Part shown: positions 26,444-35,556 of the stretch, piece by piece | Layout: each line of letters starts with the position of its first letter | Numbering within the stretch: the stretch's first letter is position 1 | Source of the DNA: Zymomonas mobilis | GTDB lineage: Bacteria > Pseudomonadota > Alphaproteobacteria > Sphingomonadales > Sphingomonadaceae | NCBI RefSeq assembly: GCF_006715975.1 | Contig: NZ_VFOF01000001.1 | Span: 1,767,001 to 1,831,000 of the forward strand | Direction of reading: 5' to 3' | Length of the DNA stretch: 64,000 bases | Program-made: the position numbers and the translations under genes | The notes under the pieces: generated by a model | Seen by the model: only the letters and a program-made list of their open reading frames with translations | What the model was told of the DNA's origin: nothing | Database searches by the model: none

Positions 26444-27571
26444 ATGGATAGCATGGAATTAAAAATGAAATTACACCGTAAACTGCTTCTTATCTGTTTG
26501 TTGTCCAGCTTTATAACGGCGCCGCTTTTTGCCGCCGCAACCGATAGCCAGAGTCAGCAGATTGAACAGCTTCAAAAGCAAATGCGGGCTGTTCAACGGA
26601 AAGTTTTCTCCGATGGCAAAAATCATGAAATTGTTTCGCCGGAAATAACGGCTCCGGCAGCTCCGGCACAGCCGCAGCAAACAGAAACAACCAATCTGAC
26701 AACAGAATTAAGCGCCCGCATAGATTCGCTGGAACAATCCATGACCCAGCTGACGGCGCAGTCTGAAGAGAATAGCCACCGTCTTCGTCAAATGGAGCAG
26801 CAATTCGAAAATTTCAAAACGGAAGTGCAGTCTCGTCTGACGGCTCCGGCAGAAGCTGGGGTGACGGGTGATACCGATCCGGTCAATATGCCCCCCCAAG
26901 CAGCCGCGAGCACAAAGCCGACAGCAGAAGCCCTGCCACCGAGAAATGCGGATACCGCCTCTAACCTTTCCAAGGCACCAAAGGCGATAGCGACCAAAGA
27001 GGCTCCTATCGAGAAAGCAGTTCCAGCCAAAGCTGCTGTTGTGGCAGATAAGAAAGCGCCCCCAGCGATAGCGGCAGCTGCGCCAGTTGCATCAAAAGCA
27101 GCACCGGAGAAAGTCGCCGCAACAGCACCGAAATCGGTAGCAGGTTTAATTTCAGAGAATGCTGAACCGAATAGCGATCCTGCGGAGCAGGTTTATTCAG
27201 CCGGATATAAGTTGTGGAATGACAAGCGTTACCCTGAAGCGGAAACGGTTTTAAAATCTTTCATTGCCAAATATCCGAGCCATCCCCGAGCAAGCTATGC
27301 CCGCAATTTGTTGGGGCGTTCTTATCTTGATGCCGGAGAGCCTGCACAAGCCGCAGAAATATTCTACAGCAATTATCAGAGCATTCCCCAAGGCGCACGC
27401 GCACCGGACAGCCTTTATTTTTTGGGACAGTCACTTATGACTTTAAAGCCCGCCCGTCCCAAAGATGCCTGTAAAGTTTATGCTGAATTGTTGGATGTCT
27501 ATAGCGACAAGATCAATGATTCTTTAAAAGACCGCATCGGGAAAGCACAGACGCAGGCCAAATGCCGTTAA
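26444..27571 (+). CDS. cpoB: Cell-division coordinator CpoB (YbgF, Tol-Pal associated TPR protein)
   Basis: This 375-residue periplasmic protein has a signal peptide (KLLLICLLSSFITAPLFAAA), an N-terminal coiled-coil (residues about 30-140, heptad-rich with QQIEQLQKQMRAVQRK and ARIDSLEQSMTQL), a long Ala/Pro/Lys linker to about residue 235, and C-terminal TPR repeats beginning YSAGYKLWNDKRYPEAE. CpoB coordinates outer-membrane constriction with septal peptidoglycan synthesis. The ATG at 26444 is 8 bases after GGCGG; ATGs at 26453 and 26465 are alternatives. The tol-pal genes themselves are not adjacent here. Confidence 0.88.
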   Translation: MDSMELKMKLHRKLLLICLLSSFITAPLFAAATDSQSQQIEQLQKQMRAVQRKVFSDGKNHEIVSPEITAPAAPAQPQQTETTNLTTELSARIDSLEQSMTQLTAQSEENSHRLRQMEQQFENFKTEVQSRLTAPAEAGVTGDTDPVNMPPQAAASTKPTAEALPPRNADTASNLSKAPKAIATKEAPIEKAVPAKAAVVADKKAPPAIAAAAPVASKAAPEKVAATAPKSVAGLISENAEPNSDPAEQVYSAGYKLWNDKRYPEAETVLKSFIAKYPSHPRASYARNLLGRSYLDAGEPAQAAEIFYSNYQSIPQGARAPDSLYFLGQSLMTLKPARPKDACKVYAELLDVYSDKINDSLKDRIGKAQTQAKCR

Positions 27572-27616
27572 GCGACGGTTATAGCGCTGACAATATCAAA
27601 TTTTCGGGAGTTTCTG

Positions 27617-28606
27617 GTGAAGGGTGAATTAAGAAGCCTCTTGCAATCCGAGCTTCATATTTTTCATGAAGCTGTGAATAGAGCGTTATCGTCGCCTTTA
27701 TCAGGGAAGTTAGGCATCGCTGTTTCAGGGGGGAGCGATAGTCTCGCCCTGTTGCTGTTAGGAGCTGCCAGCGATTTTTTGGTGGAAGCGGTCACGGTCG
27801 ATCATGGGATGCGGCCTGAAGCGGCAGAAGAAGCTCGATTCGTAGCGGATATTTGCCAACAGATCGGTGTTTCGCATCAGATTTTAACGACCACCATTCA
27901 AGCCAATGGCGAAGGTATGCAGGCAGCAGCACGCATCCGTCGTTATGCATTGATGGCGAAATGGGCCAAAGAAAAGCAGGTCGGCGCGTTGATGACCGCG
28001 CATCATGAGGATGATCAAGCCGAAACCTTTTTGATGCGAGCCGCGAGAGGAAGCGGCCTTAACGGATTATCGGCTATTCGCCCCGATGTCGTCATCTCGG
28101 CCGAGGATCAAAGTTTACGGCTGTTGCGGCCATTATTGGGATTTAGCCGTTCCGATTTGGCGGCGATTGTTCAAAAAGCTGGTTTTACTTTTGTGAGTGA
28201 TCCATCGAACGACAATCCACATTATGATCGCACCCATTTTAGGCGATTATTGAAAGCGTCACCTTGGATTAATCGCCAGCATATTGCGGAAACTGCCCGT
28301 TATTGCCAGCAATCGGAAGAAGCGATTGAATGGATGACAGATAAAGAAGCAGCCGCCCGTATCCGGCAAAAAGGCAGTGTTCTTTATCTTGATCCGACAG
28401 ATTTACCGATAGAGATTTTACGGCGGCTGGTGTTGAGATGTATGGATAAAACAACGGGAAAAACAGCCTTGAGAGGGGCTGCGCTATCCCGTTTTATTGC
28501 CGCCTTGCAGCAAGGAAAGAAGGCTATGCTGGCTGATGTTATTGGTCAAAGCGGTGACTATTGGCATTTTTCCCCTGCCCCGCCCCGTAAAAAAGCAGCT
28601 TTATAA
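27617..28606 (+). CDS. tilS: tRNA(Ile)-lysidine synthase
   Basis: This 329-residue N-type ATP pyrophosphatase converts C34 of tRNA-Ile(CAU) to lysidine. The PP-loop is AVSGGSDSLALL (residues 35-46), followed by TVDHGMRPEAAEEA and the HHEDDQAETFLMRAARGSGL signature. It starts with GTG at 27617, six bases after GGGAG, and lies 45 bases after cpoB. It appears to lack a long C-terminal extension, giving a compact form. Confidence 0.94.
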   Translation: MKGELRSLLQSELHIFHEAVNRALSSPLSGKLGIAVSGGSDSLALLLLGAASDFLVEAVTVDHGMRPEAAEEARFVADICQQIGVSHQILTTTIQANGEGMQAAARIRRYALMAKWAKEKQVGALMTAHHEDDQAETFLMRAARGSGLNGLSAIRPDVVISAEDQSLRLLRPLLGFSRSDLAAIVQKAGFTFVSDPSNDNPHYDRTHFRRLLKASPWINRQHIAETARYCQQSEEAIEWMTDKEAAARIRQKGSVLYLDPTDLPIEILRRLVLRCMDKTTGKTALRGAALSRFIAALQQGKKAMLADVIGQSGDYWHFSPAPPRKKAAL

Positions 28607-28773
28607 CATAAGATTAAAATTTGGGTCATTGTTATCAGCGAAACAACGCTTATGTTGATAAATATTAGAGGCGCCGGTCTTCTGCAGTCTTTACCCAAAG
28701 CGCTGTTGTATGATCCTTTAAACAGGGAGCTCCCCTGCCGGACAAATGTCCGATGAAAGGCTTAATATAATAT

Positions 28774-30741
28774 ATGGCTATGAACGACAATAATAAGAAA
28801 CCACAAGGCCCGCAGGCGAATAGCTGGATAAAAACACTTCTTATCGGAGGTGGTATTATTGCTGCGATGACTTTGGCGGTAACTTTCTTTGATGGCAGCG
28901 GAGGACATGACCGCAGCGTCACCAATGTGGCTTATTCTGAATTTTTGAATCGTGTCGATAACAATGGCGTCAAAGACGTTACCATTGGTCATGATGAATT
29001 AAGCGGCCATTTTACTGACAGCAGCGCGTTCAAAACCGTAGCCCCCAGCGATCCTATGTTGGTTCAACGCTTGCAGAGTAAAAATGTTACTTTCAGAGCC
29101 TTGCCAGAAGATACTGTCAGTTTTTGGCAGATATTATTGTCGCAATTTTTACTGCCTTTCATTTTATTTGTTGGCTTGGGCTTCCTCTTCGTTCGCCAGA
29201 TGCAAAAAAATGGCGGCGGCGGCGCTATGGGTTTTGGAAAATCCCGCGCCCGCTTGCTGACTGAAAAGCAGGGACGCGTTACCTTCAATGATATCGCCGG
29301 TATTGAAGAAGCACGGGAAGAGCTGGAAGAAATTGTTGATTTTCTGAAAGATCCAACCCGTTTTTCCCGCTTGGGCGGTAAAATTCCGAAAGGTGCCTTG
29401 TTAGTCGGTCCTCCGGGAACGGGTAAAACCTTGCTTGCCCGCGCGATTGCCGGTGAAGCCGGTGTGCCTTTCTTCTCAATCTCTGGTTCTGACTTTGTTG
29501 AAATGTTTGTAGGTGTCGGTGCAAGCCGTGTCCGCGATATGTTTGAACAGGCCAAGAAAAACGCGCCTTGCATCATCTTTATCGATGAAATTGATGCGGT
29601 TGGCCGTCATCGTGGCGCAGGGCTTGGCAATGGCAATGATGAACGCGAACAGACTCTTAACCAGCTGTTGGTTGAGATGGATGGGTTTGAAGCCAATGAA
29701 GGTATCATCATTTTAGCGGCAACGAACCGCCCTGATGTGCTTGATCCGGCTTTGCTGCGTCCAGGTCGTTTCGACAGACAAGTCATTGTACCTCGTCCGG
29801 ATATTGAAGGCCGTTTGAAGATCCTTCAAGTTCATATGAAAAAGACGCCTTTGGCGCCCGATGTGGATGTCAGAACTATTGCAAGAGGCACGCCCGGATT
29901 TTCCGGTGCTGACCTTGCCAATATCGTCAATGAAGCGGCCTTGTTAGCTGCCCGTAAAGGCAAGCGCTTGGTTGCGATGAGCGAATTTGAAGAAGCCAAA
30001 GATAAAGTGATGATGGGTGCGGAACGCCGTTCCGTTATCATGACCGAAGAAGAAAAACGGTCAACGGCTTATCATGAAGCCGGACATGCTTTGGTTTCTT
30101 TGCATATTTCAGGATGCGACCCTTTACACAAAGTAACCGTCATTCCGCGTGGTCGGGCTTTAGGTGTCACTTGGAATTTGCCAGAACGCGATCAGCTGTC
30201 AATCAACATCAAGCAAATGAAGGCCAGACTGGCTTTATGCTTTGGTGGACGTATTGCCGAACAGCTTATCTATGGCGAAGATTCGCTTAATACCGGTGCT
30301 TCGAATGACATTCAGCAGGCAACCGATATGGCGAGAGCGATGGTTACCGAATATGGTATGTCACCCCGTTTGGGATGGCTCCGTTATCGTGAAAATCAGG
30401 ATGAAGTCTTTTTGGGTCACAGCGTTTCACGTTCCCAGAATATTTCAGAAGATACGGCCAAAATCATCGATCAAGAAGTACGTGTTCTGGTTGAAGAAGG
30501 CGAAAGCCGCGCCCGTCAGGTTTTGACTGATAATATTGAAGAGCTGCATCGCTTGGCGAATGCCCTCATCGAATATGAAACCTTGAGTGGTGAAGAAGCC
30601 AAACGCGCTATTGCCGGTGAAGCGATCACGACGACAGAGGTTAAACCTCAGGTCACGATACCGATTGCTGGCGGTGCTTCGGGTGTTCCGAAAAGTCCCC
30701 CTTTTAGTGGTTGGGGCAATGCTGCGCCTCAAGGGGCTTAG
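28774..30741 (+). CDS. ftsH: ATP-dependent zinc metalloprotease FtsH
   Basis: This 655-residue membrane AAA+ protease degrades misfolded membrane and regulatory proteins. It has two N-terminal transmembrane helices (residues about 20-40 and 110-130) around a periplasmic domain, Walker A GPPGTGKT near residue 212, Walker [16 protein letters not shown], the second-region-of-homology [20 protein letters not shown], and the zinc site HEAGH near residue 433. It closes the cpoB-tilS-ftsH series. A terminator follows at 30782-30815. Confidence 0.97.
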   Translation: MAMNDNNKKPQGPQANSWIKTLLIGGGIIAAMTLAVTFFDGSGGHDRSVTNVAYSEFLNRVDNNGVKDVTIGHDELSGHFTDSSAFKTVAPSDPMLVQRLQSKNVTFRALPEDTVSFWQILLSQFLLPFILFVGLGFLFVRQMQKNGGGGAMGFGKSRARLLTEKQGRVTFNDIAGIEEAREELEEIVDFLKDPTRFSRLGGKIPKGALLVGPPGTGKTLLARAIAGEAGVPFFSISGSDFVEMFVGVGASRVRDMFEQAKKNAPCIIFIDEIDAVGRHRGAGLGNGNDEREQTLNQLLVEMDGFEANEGIIILAATNRPDVLDPALLRPGRFDRQVIVPRPDIEGRLKILQVHMKKTPLAPDVDVRTIARGTPGFSGADLANIVNEAALLAARKGKRLVAMSEFEEAKDKVMMGAERRSVIMTEEEKRSTAYHEAGHALVSLHISGCDPLHKVTVIPRGRALGVTWNLPERDQLSINIKQMKARLALCFGGRIAEQLIYGEDSLNTGASNDIQQATDMARAMVTEYGMSPRLGWLRYRENQDEVFLGHSVSRSQNISEDTAKIIDQEVRVLVEEGESRARQVLTDNIEELHRLANALIEYETLSGEEAKRAIAGEAITTTEVKPQVTIPIAGGASGVPKSPPFSGWGNAAPQGA

Positions 30742-30781
30742 AGCCTGGACAATATTTAACAAAAGATTTTAACCGGACAGA

Positions 30782-30816
30782 AAGCCTGTTTCCCTTAAAA
30801 GGAACAGGCTTTTTTG
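30782..30816 (+). terminator. Terminator after ftsH
   Basis: The stem AAGCCTGTTTCC/GGAACAGGCTT (11 bp with one bulged T) is followed by a run of six T, about 40 bases past the ftsH stop. Confidence 0.9.
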
Positions 30817-30872
30817 TAAAAACCGATTTTTTACGTCATCTTTCCTTCATTTTATTCTATAGAAGATGGATT

Positions 30873-31280
30873 ATGTCCCGCTCGATTTTTTCTTTGCCTA
30901 TGATCGCCGCTGCGCTTTTTTTGTCGTCGCCATTGATAGCCGCCGATCTGCCTGCTGCACCTGCTATGAGCGTCCAGCAATTTTTAAACAAAGCTAAGCG
31001 TCTTAAAGACAAAGGGCCCTTTGCTTTACTATCGCCTGATTTTGACTTGCTTAGCAATGTCGGAAAAGCCGCAGATAACGCATGGAAGGCACAGCTGACG
31101 CATAGCCCGAAACCGGCATGTCCGCCTTCAAGCGACATTTCTATCAAAGATAGTGACTTCATGGGTTTCATGCGTGCCATCCCCAAAGAAGAAAGAGATC
31201 AGACTTCGGTCAGTGATGCTTTCGTCAAGGGTATGAATAAACGCTATCCTTGCCAAGAAGCTTCAACGCCCGCTTCCTAG
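30873..31280 (+). CDS. Small exported protein of unknown function
   Basis: This 135-residue protein has a Sec signal peptide (MSRSIFSLPMIAAALFLSSP, cleavage near residue 24). The mature part, with SVQQFLNKAKRLKDKGPFAL and DLLSNVGKAADNAWKAQ, contains two cysteines (CPPSSD and YPCQE) that could form a disulfide. It resembles, from memory, unnamed periplasmic proteins of other sphingomonads. No catalytic motif is visible. The frame is open upstream into the ftsH terminator, so the ATG at 30873 with its signal peptide is the sensible start. Confidence 0.7.
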   Translation: MSRSIFSLPMIAAALFLSSPLIAADLPAAPAMSVQQFLNKAKRLKDKGPFALLSPDFDLLSNVGKAADNAWKAQLTHSPKPACPPSSDISIKDSDFMGFMRAIPKEERDQTSVSDAFVKGMNKRYPCQEASTPAS

Positions 31281-31326
31281 GTTGAATGGGCGATAATGTA
31301 ATCAAGCCTGATAATGAAGAGGCGGA

Positions 31327-32622
31327 ATGAGTAAAATGACTGGCGAAAATATGAACCAAGCCGATCCCATACAAACCATCGAAATCATGGCGAAAAAGGC
31401 GCGTCTTGCTAGCCAGATTTTAGCGCAAGCGCCGACGGGACAAAAGGCAGAAGCGTTGTTGGCGACGGCTCAGGCTATTCGTGAACAGTCAGCTGATATT
31501 TTAGCCGCCAATGCCAAAGATGTTGCGACGGCTGAAAATAACCAATCGACTTCGGCGATGGTTGATCGTCTGCGCTTAACAGAAGTCAGGCTTGGAAATA
31601 TTGCTAGTGCATTAGAAGTTATTGCCCAATTAGATGATCCGGTTGGGCAAATTATTGACCGAAAAACCAGACCAAATGGTTTGGAATTGACCCGTATTAG
31701 GGTGCCAATTGGGGTCATCGGGATTATTTATGAAAGCCGCCCGAATGTCACGATTGATGCCGCAGCCTTGACCTTGATGTCTGGTAATGCCGCTATTTTG
31801 CGTGGTGGTTCCGAAGCTATCCACAGCAACAAAGCCCTTTATCAGGCGATGCGACAAGGCTTGAGAAAAGCCGGTTTACCCGAAGAAGCAATCCAACTGG
31901 TGCCGTCGACCGATAGAGCTTTAGTGGGTGCGATGCTCAGGGCGAGCGGTTTGATTGACCTCGTTATTCCGCGCGGTGGAAAATCTTTGGTTGCGCGGGT
32001 TCAACAGGAAGCCCGTGTTCCGGTTTTGGCACATCTGGATGGTATCAATCACATATATGTGCATCAGGACGCCGATCCCGAAATGGTCGAAAAGGTCGTT
32101 GTGAATGCCAAGTTGAGACGCACCGGCATTTGTGGTGCGACTGAAACCTTGTTGATTGACCAGAATTATCAGGTTGAACATGTAAAATACCTTCTGCAAT
32201 CGCTGTTGAATGCAGGATGCGAAATCCGCGGGACAGAAGAAATCCAGAAGCTGAATGCGGCTGTCAAAGCGGTTTCGGAAGATGACTGGAGCACCGAATA
32301 TCTGGATTCGATTTTATCGGTTCGTTTTGTGAAAGATATGGACGAAGCTTTATCGCATATCGCCCAATATAGTTCTCATCATACCGATGCTATCCTGACT
32401 AAAAATCAGGCCATTGCTGAAAAATTCTTGGCCAGCGTCGATTCCGCGATTGTCATGTGGAATGCATCGACCCAGTTTGCGGATGGGGGAGAATTCGGTT
32501 TGGGTGCCGAAATCGGTATCGCAACGGGACGGATACATGCGAGAGGCCCGGTCGCGCTTGAAGGGCTGACCAGCTATAAATGGCAAGTACGTGGCACAGG
32601 ACAGATTAGACCTTTGGCCTAA
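31327..32622 (+). CDS. proA: Gamma-glutamyl phosphate reductase
   Basis: This 431-residue aldehyde-dehydrogenase-fold enzyme reduces gamma-glutamyl phosphate to glutamate semialdehyde in proline synthesis. RVPIGVIGIIYESRPNVTID and GNAAILRGGSEAIHSN are the cofactor region, the catalytic cysteine is in RTGICGATETLLID, and GRIHARGPVALEGLTSYKW ends the protein. GAAGAGG lies just ahead. ATG at 31327 is close to it (4 bases) and ATG at 31336 is far (13 bases), so the start is uncertain by three codons. proB is not in the window; nadD follows. Confidence 0.95.
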   Translation: MSKMTGENMNQADPIQTIEIMAKKARLASQILAQAPTGQKAEALLATAQAIREQSADILAANAKDVATAENNQSTSAMVDRLRLTEVRLGNIASALEVIAQLDDPVGQIIDRKTRPNGLELTRIRVPIGVIGIIYESRPNVTIDAAALTLMSGNAAILRGGSEAIHSNKALYQAMRQGLRKAGLPEEAIQLVPSTDRALVGAMLRASGLIDLVIPRGGKSLVARVQQEARVPVLAHLDGINHIYVHQDADPEMVEKVVVNAKLRRTGICGATETLLIDQNYQVEHVKYLLQSLLNAGCEIRGTEEIQKLNAAVKAVSEDDWSTEYLDSILSVRFVKDMDEALSHIAQYSSHHTDAILTKNQAIAEKFLASVDSAIVMWNASTQFADGGEFGLGAEIGIATGRIHARGPVALEGLTSYKWQVRGTGQIRPLA

Positions 32623-32678
32623 GCTCTCGCTATTCGTAGAATGCAGAATTCAATCTTCGAAAACAGGCATATGCCTCG

Positions 32679-33314
32679 ATGAAAAAATTAACAGGTTTAC
32701 TGGGCGGCTCTTTCAATCCCGCCCATAAAGGGCATCGCTATATTTCATTATGGGCTCATAAAGCCTTAGGGCTTGATGAAATATGGTGGATGGTTTCGCC
32801 CGGTAATCCTTTAAAATCGCATGCTCATGATATGGCGTCGTTACCGGATCGCTTTGCATCAGCGCATCAAGCTGCCCGTCGTAGCCCGATCAGAGTGACG
32901 GCAATTGAGAAAAATTTGAACTGCCGATTTACGGTGGATACCCTCCGTCGATTGATCCGCCGCTATCCAAATCGCCGGTTTATCTGGCTTATGGGCATGG
33001 ATAACCTAAAACAATTTCAAAAATGGAAAAACTGGCAACAAATTGCACGCATGGTTGTGATTGCGGTCATTGCCCGTCCGAGTTATGATAACAGAGTTCA
33101 CGCCGTGAGGGCGATGGGCTGGCTGCGGCGATTTGTCCGACCCGCAAGCCGTTCACATTATTGGACTGATTGGAGGCCGCCGGCACTTGTCTTATTACGC
33201 TTTCGTCCTGATTCCTCTTCTGCAACGGCTACTCGGGCAAAACAGCCTGACTGGCATGAGGCATATTCAGGCAAAGCATTACGAGATGCCGTTACATGGC
33301 GACCTATCAGCTAG
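32679..33314 (+). CDS. nadD: Nicotinate-nucleotide adenylyltransferase
   Basis: This 211-residue nucleotidyltransferase makes nicotinate adenine dinucleotide in NAD synthesis. The N-terminal GGSFNPAHKGH (residues 9-19) carries the HxGH-type ATP site, and WWMVSPGNPLKS and FIWLMGMDNLKQFQKWKNW follow in the expected order. The rsfS ATG lies inside its last codons (19-base overlap), so the two are probably translationally coupled. Confidence 0.92.
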   Translation: MKKLTGLLGGSFNPAHKGHRYISLWAHKALGLDEIWWMVSPGNPLKSHAHDMASLPDRFASAHQAARRSPIRVTAIEKNLNCRFTVDTLRRLIRRYPNRRFIWLMGMDNLKQFQKWKNWQQIARMVVIAVIARPSYDNRVHAVRAMGWLRRFVRPASRSHYWTDWRPPALVLLRFRPDSSSATATRAKQPDWHEAYSGKALRDAVTWRPIS

Positions 33315-33724
33315 GAGGTAAATTGCCTGCCCCTTCGTCTCCCCGTAAAAGTCAAACGTCTTTTGATCCGGAAAAGTTATTAAAACTGGTTACCGATGCT
33401 TTGGATGATGACCAGGCTTTGGAAATCGTTTCGATTCCTCTCGCCGGAAAATCCAGCATTGCAGACTATATGGTAATAGCCAGTGGACGTTCTTCACGTC
33501 AGGTAACAGCCATGGCTCAAAAGCTGGCCGATCGCATCAAAGTAGCAACGGGTTATGCCACCAAATTAGAAGGCTTGCCTTCTGCTGACTGGGTGTTGCT
33601 GGATGCTGGAGATATTATTGTCCACCTCTTCCGGCCGGAAGTCCGCAGCTTCTATAACCTTGAAAGAATGTGGGGCTTTGGTGATGAATCAGATCGTCCG
33701 GTTTCACAATCTGTTTTGTCATAA
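33296..33724 (+). CDS. rsfS: Ribosomal silencing factor RsfS
   Basis: This 142-residue RsfS/Iojap protein binds ribosomal protein uL14 and blocks joining of the subunits in starvation. After about 20 non-conserved residues come LVTDALDDDQALEIVSIPL, DYMVIASGRSSRQVTAMAQ, GLPSADWVLLDAGDIIVHLF and SFYNLERMWG, the family core in order. The ATG at 33296 overlaps nadD by 19 bases. GCTAGGAGGT at about 33310-33319 is a strong Shine-Dalgarno-like sequence inside the gene, but no ATG follows it in this frame at useful distance. Confidence 0.92.
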   Translation: MATYQLGGKLPAPSSPRKSQTSFDPEKLLKLVTDALDDDQALEIVSIPLAGKSSIADYMVIASGRSSRQVTAMAQKLADRIKVATGYATKLEGLPSADWVLLDAGDIIVHLFRPEVRSFYNLERMWGFGDESDRPVSQSVLS

Positions 33725-33802
33725 TAATGTTTTAAAAAATTAAAGCTGTCTTTTCAGAGCGTATGACAATAATTTTTTAACCGGTGGTCGAGAAAGAGGG
33801 CC

Positions 33803-34231
33803 ATGAAGATTCATATCATTGCCAGAGGACGGATTGGTCGTTCACCTGAAGGCGAACTTGTAGAACGCTATATGAAACGACTTTCATGGCCTTACCGGAT
33901 TACTGAATTGCCTGACCGAGCCAGTAACACGCCCTTACCCCCTGCCCCTCCCCATTCGATCACGGTCGCGATGGATGAAAAAGGAAAAACATGGCGTTCA
34001 CTGGAATTCGCCCGTAAAATAGGCGGTTGGCAGGATGAAGGTCGCTCTGAAATACGGTTTTTAATTGGTGCTGCCGATGGCTTACGCGATGAAGAACGCG
34101 CGGCAGCCGATATGTATTTTGCCTTTGGTTCTGCAACATGGCCTCACATGTTGGCACGGGCGATGCTGGCTGAACAGCTATGGCGTGCCAGTGCAATTTT
34201 GTCTGGTCACCCTTATCATCGTGAAGGATGA
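33803..34231 (+). CDS. rlmH: 23S rRNA (pseudouridine-1915 N3) methyltransferase RlmH
   Basis: This 142-residue SPOUT-class methyltransferase is usually found beside rsfS. MKIHIIARGRIGRSPEGELV starts it. VAMDEKGKTWRSLEFARKIG and IRFLIGAADGLRDEERAAAD form the knotted SAM site, and the C-terminus EQLWRASAILSGHPYHREG contains the conserved YHR end. It overlaps the next gene by the ATGA at 34228-34231. Confidence 0.94.
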   Translation: MKIHIIARGRIGRSPEGELVERYMKRLSWPYRITELPDRASNTPLPPAPPHSITVAMDEKGKTWRSLEFARKIGGWQDEGRSEIRFLIGAADGLRDEERAAADMYFAFGSATWPHMLARAMLAEQLWRASAILSGHPYHREG

Positions 34232-35418
34232 TGCCGAAAGAAGGTCATGACAGCAAAACAGGCAGGTGTTCTCTAACCATTTATTTCTGCCTTAGTTGTT
34301 TTGGCCTTTTCTCTTTCGGGGCGAATGGCGCTGTTATAGAGGCCAATGAAAGCAGTATTTCTTCTTCTAAAGAGCTATCAATCGCCAAGAAAAATGCCGA
34401 TCTTTTAAAAAAAGAGGCGGTTCAGGCGCAAAAAGAATCCCGATTTTTTCTTTTAAAAGCGCTGCCTTTGGCGGCCGATATCCAAAAGCTGCAACGACAG
34501 ATTGATAGAGAAAAAGTAAATCTCGCCAATATTGAGCATGAGCGCCAAGAACAGCAATTAGAACTAGCAAGACAAAGAAAGCCCCTGACAAAATTGGCAG
34601 CTGCCTTGGAAAGAATGGCCAGATATCCGCTGGCGATGACCTTCATCCAGCCCAATAGCACAGGCGACATTATCCATTTGCGCGAGATAATAGCGGCAGC
34701 CCGACCGATCATCCAACAAAGGTCCGCCAGTGCTTTAAACAAGATTGCAGCGATCAATAACCTGTATCGAGATCGTGAAGAGATCATTAATCGGATCAAA
34801 AAAGATCAGAATGTATTGGAAGAAAAGCGGCAATATTTTTTATCATTGGCGCATAACGGGCAGGAACAGGCAGAAAACTGGTTATCGCAAGCAATGTATC
34901 AGGAAGATGCCGCGATTGCTGCAGAACAAGAATTACGAGATAAAGGACGAATGAGACGGAGATCTCTTTCTCAAAAAATTATTTGTCCTTTTCCATTGTC
35001 TGATTGGCATATTCCCGTGGAGGGTTGGGTTAGTCAAAATAGTGACGAAGAAGCCATTTATATTATAGCTCCCCAAAATGCCGAAATCTCATCACCACAA
35101 TCGGGTGTTGTGCTTTATGCGGGCGACTTCAGAAGTTATAAGCAAGTTGTTATTATACGCCACAAAGGTGGATATACTTCATTATTAACTGGCCTTGATA
35201 AAGCTGCTGTAAAGACCAATCAGCCGATAAAAGAGAAACAGCTTGTTGGTTATGCCGCCGGATATTTATCTGAAATCGGTTTTCAGGTAAGACATAACGA
35301 TGAGACTGTGGCTTTATGGCCTGATATAAAGGAAGCTCTCCAGCAAAATGGTCGATCTGCTTGCAATTTCTTAGCTGACCTTGCACAAGAAAATAATACA
35401 GAAAAGAAGACGCCATAA
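34228..35418 (+). CDS. EnvC-like murein hydrolase activator (degenerate M23/LytM domain)
   Basis: This 396-residue exported protein has a signal peptide (LTIYFCLSCFGLFSFGANGA, residues about 16-35), a long coiled-coil at residues about 45-245, and a C-terminal LytM-fold domain (SPQSGVVLYAGDFRSYKQVV, IIRHKGGYTSLLTGLDKA). In active M23 peptidases this region carries HxxxD and HxH zinc ligands. Here the corresponding segments read without them (IGFQVRHND replaces the HLHFE end), so it should be an amidase activator like EnvC rather than an enzyme. ATG at 34228 or 34231 may start it. It overlaps rlmH and precedes ctpA. Confidence 0.85.
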   Translation: MMPKEGHDSKTGRCSLTIYFCLSCFGLFSFGANGAVIEANESSISSSKELSIAKKNADLLKKEAVQAQKESRFFLLKALPLAADIQKLQRQIDREKVNLANIEHERQEQQLELARQRKPLTKLAAALERMARYPLAMTFIQPNSTGDIIHLREIIAAARPIIQQRSASALNKIAAINNLYRDREEIINRIKKDQNVLEEKRQYFLSLAHNGQEQAENWLSQAMYQEDAAIAAEQELRDKGRMRRRSLSQKIICPFPLSDWHIPVEGWVSQNSDEEAIYIIAPQNAEISSPQSGVVLYAGDFRSYKQVVIIRHKGGYTSLLTGLDKAAVKTNQPIKEKQLVGYAAGYLSEIGFQVRHNDETVALWPDIKEALQQNGRSACNFLADLAQENNTEKKTP

Positions 35419-35556
35419 TAAAGGCCTTGTCATCGACCAAGATTTATCTGCTTTTATAAAAAACGCATGTAAGCTGGCTGACTATCTCGGCAGATTTTAC
35501 GACAAAAACGGGCTATAATCTGCAATGCCTGTCATGGATGGACAAAGTAAAGACTG

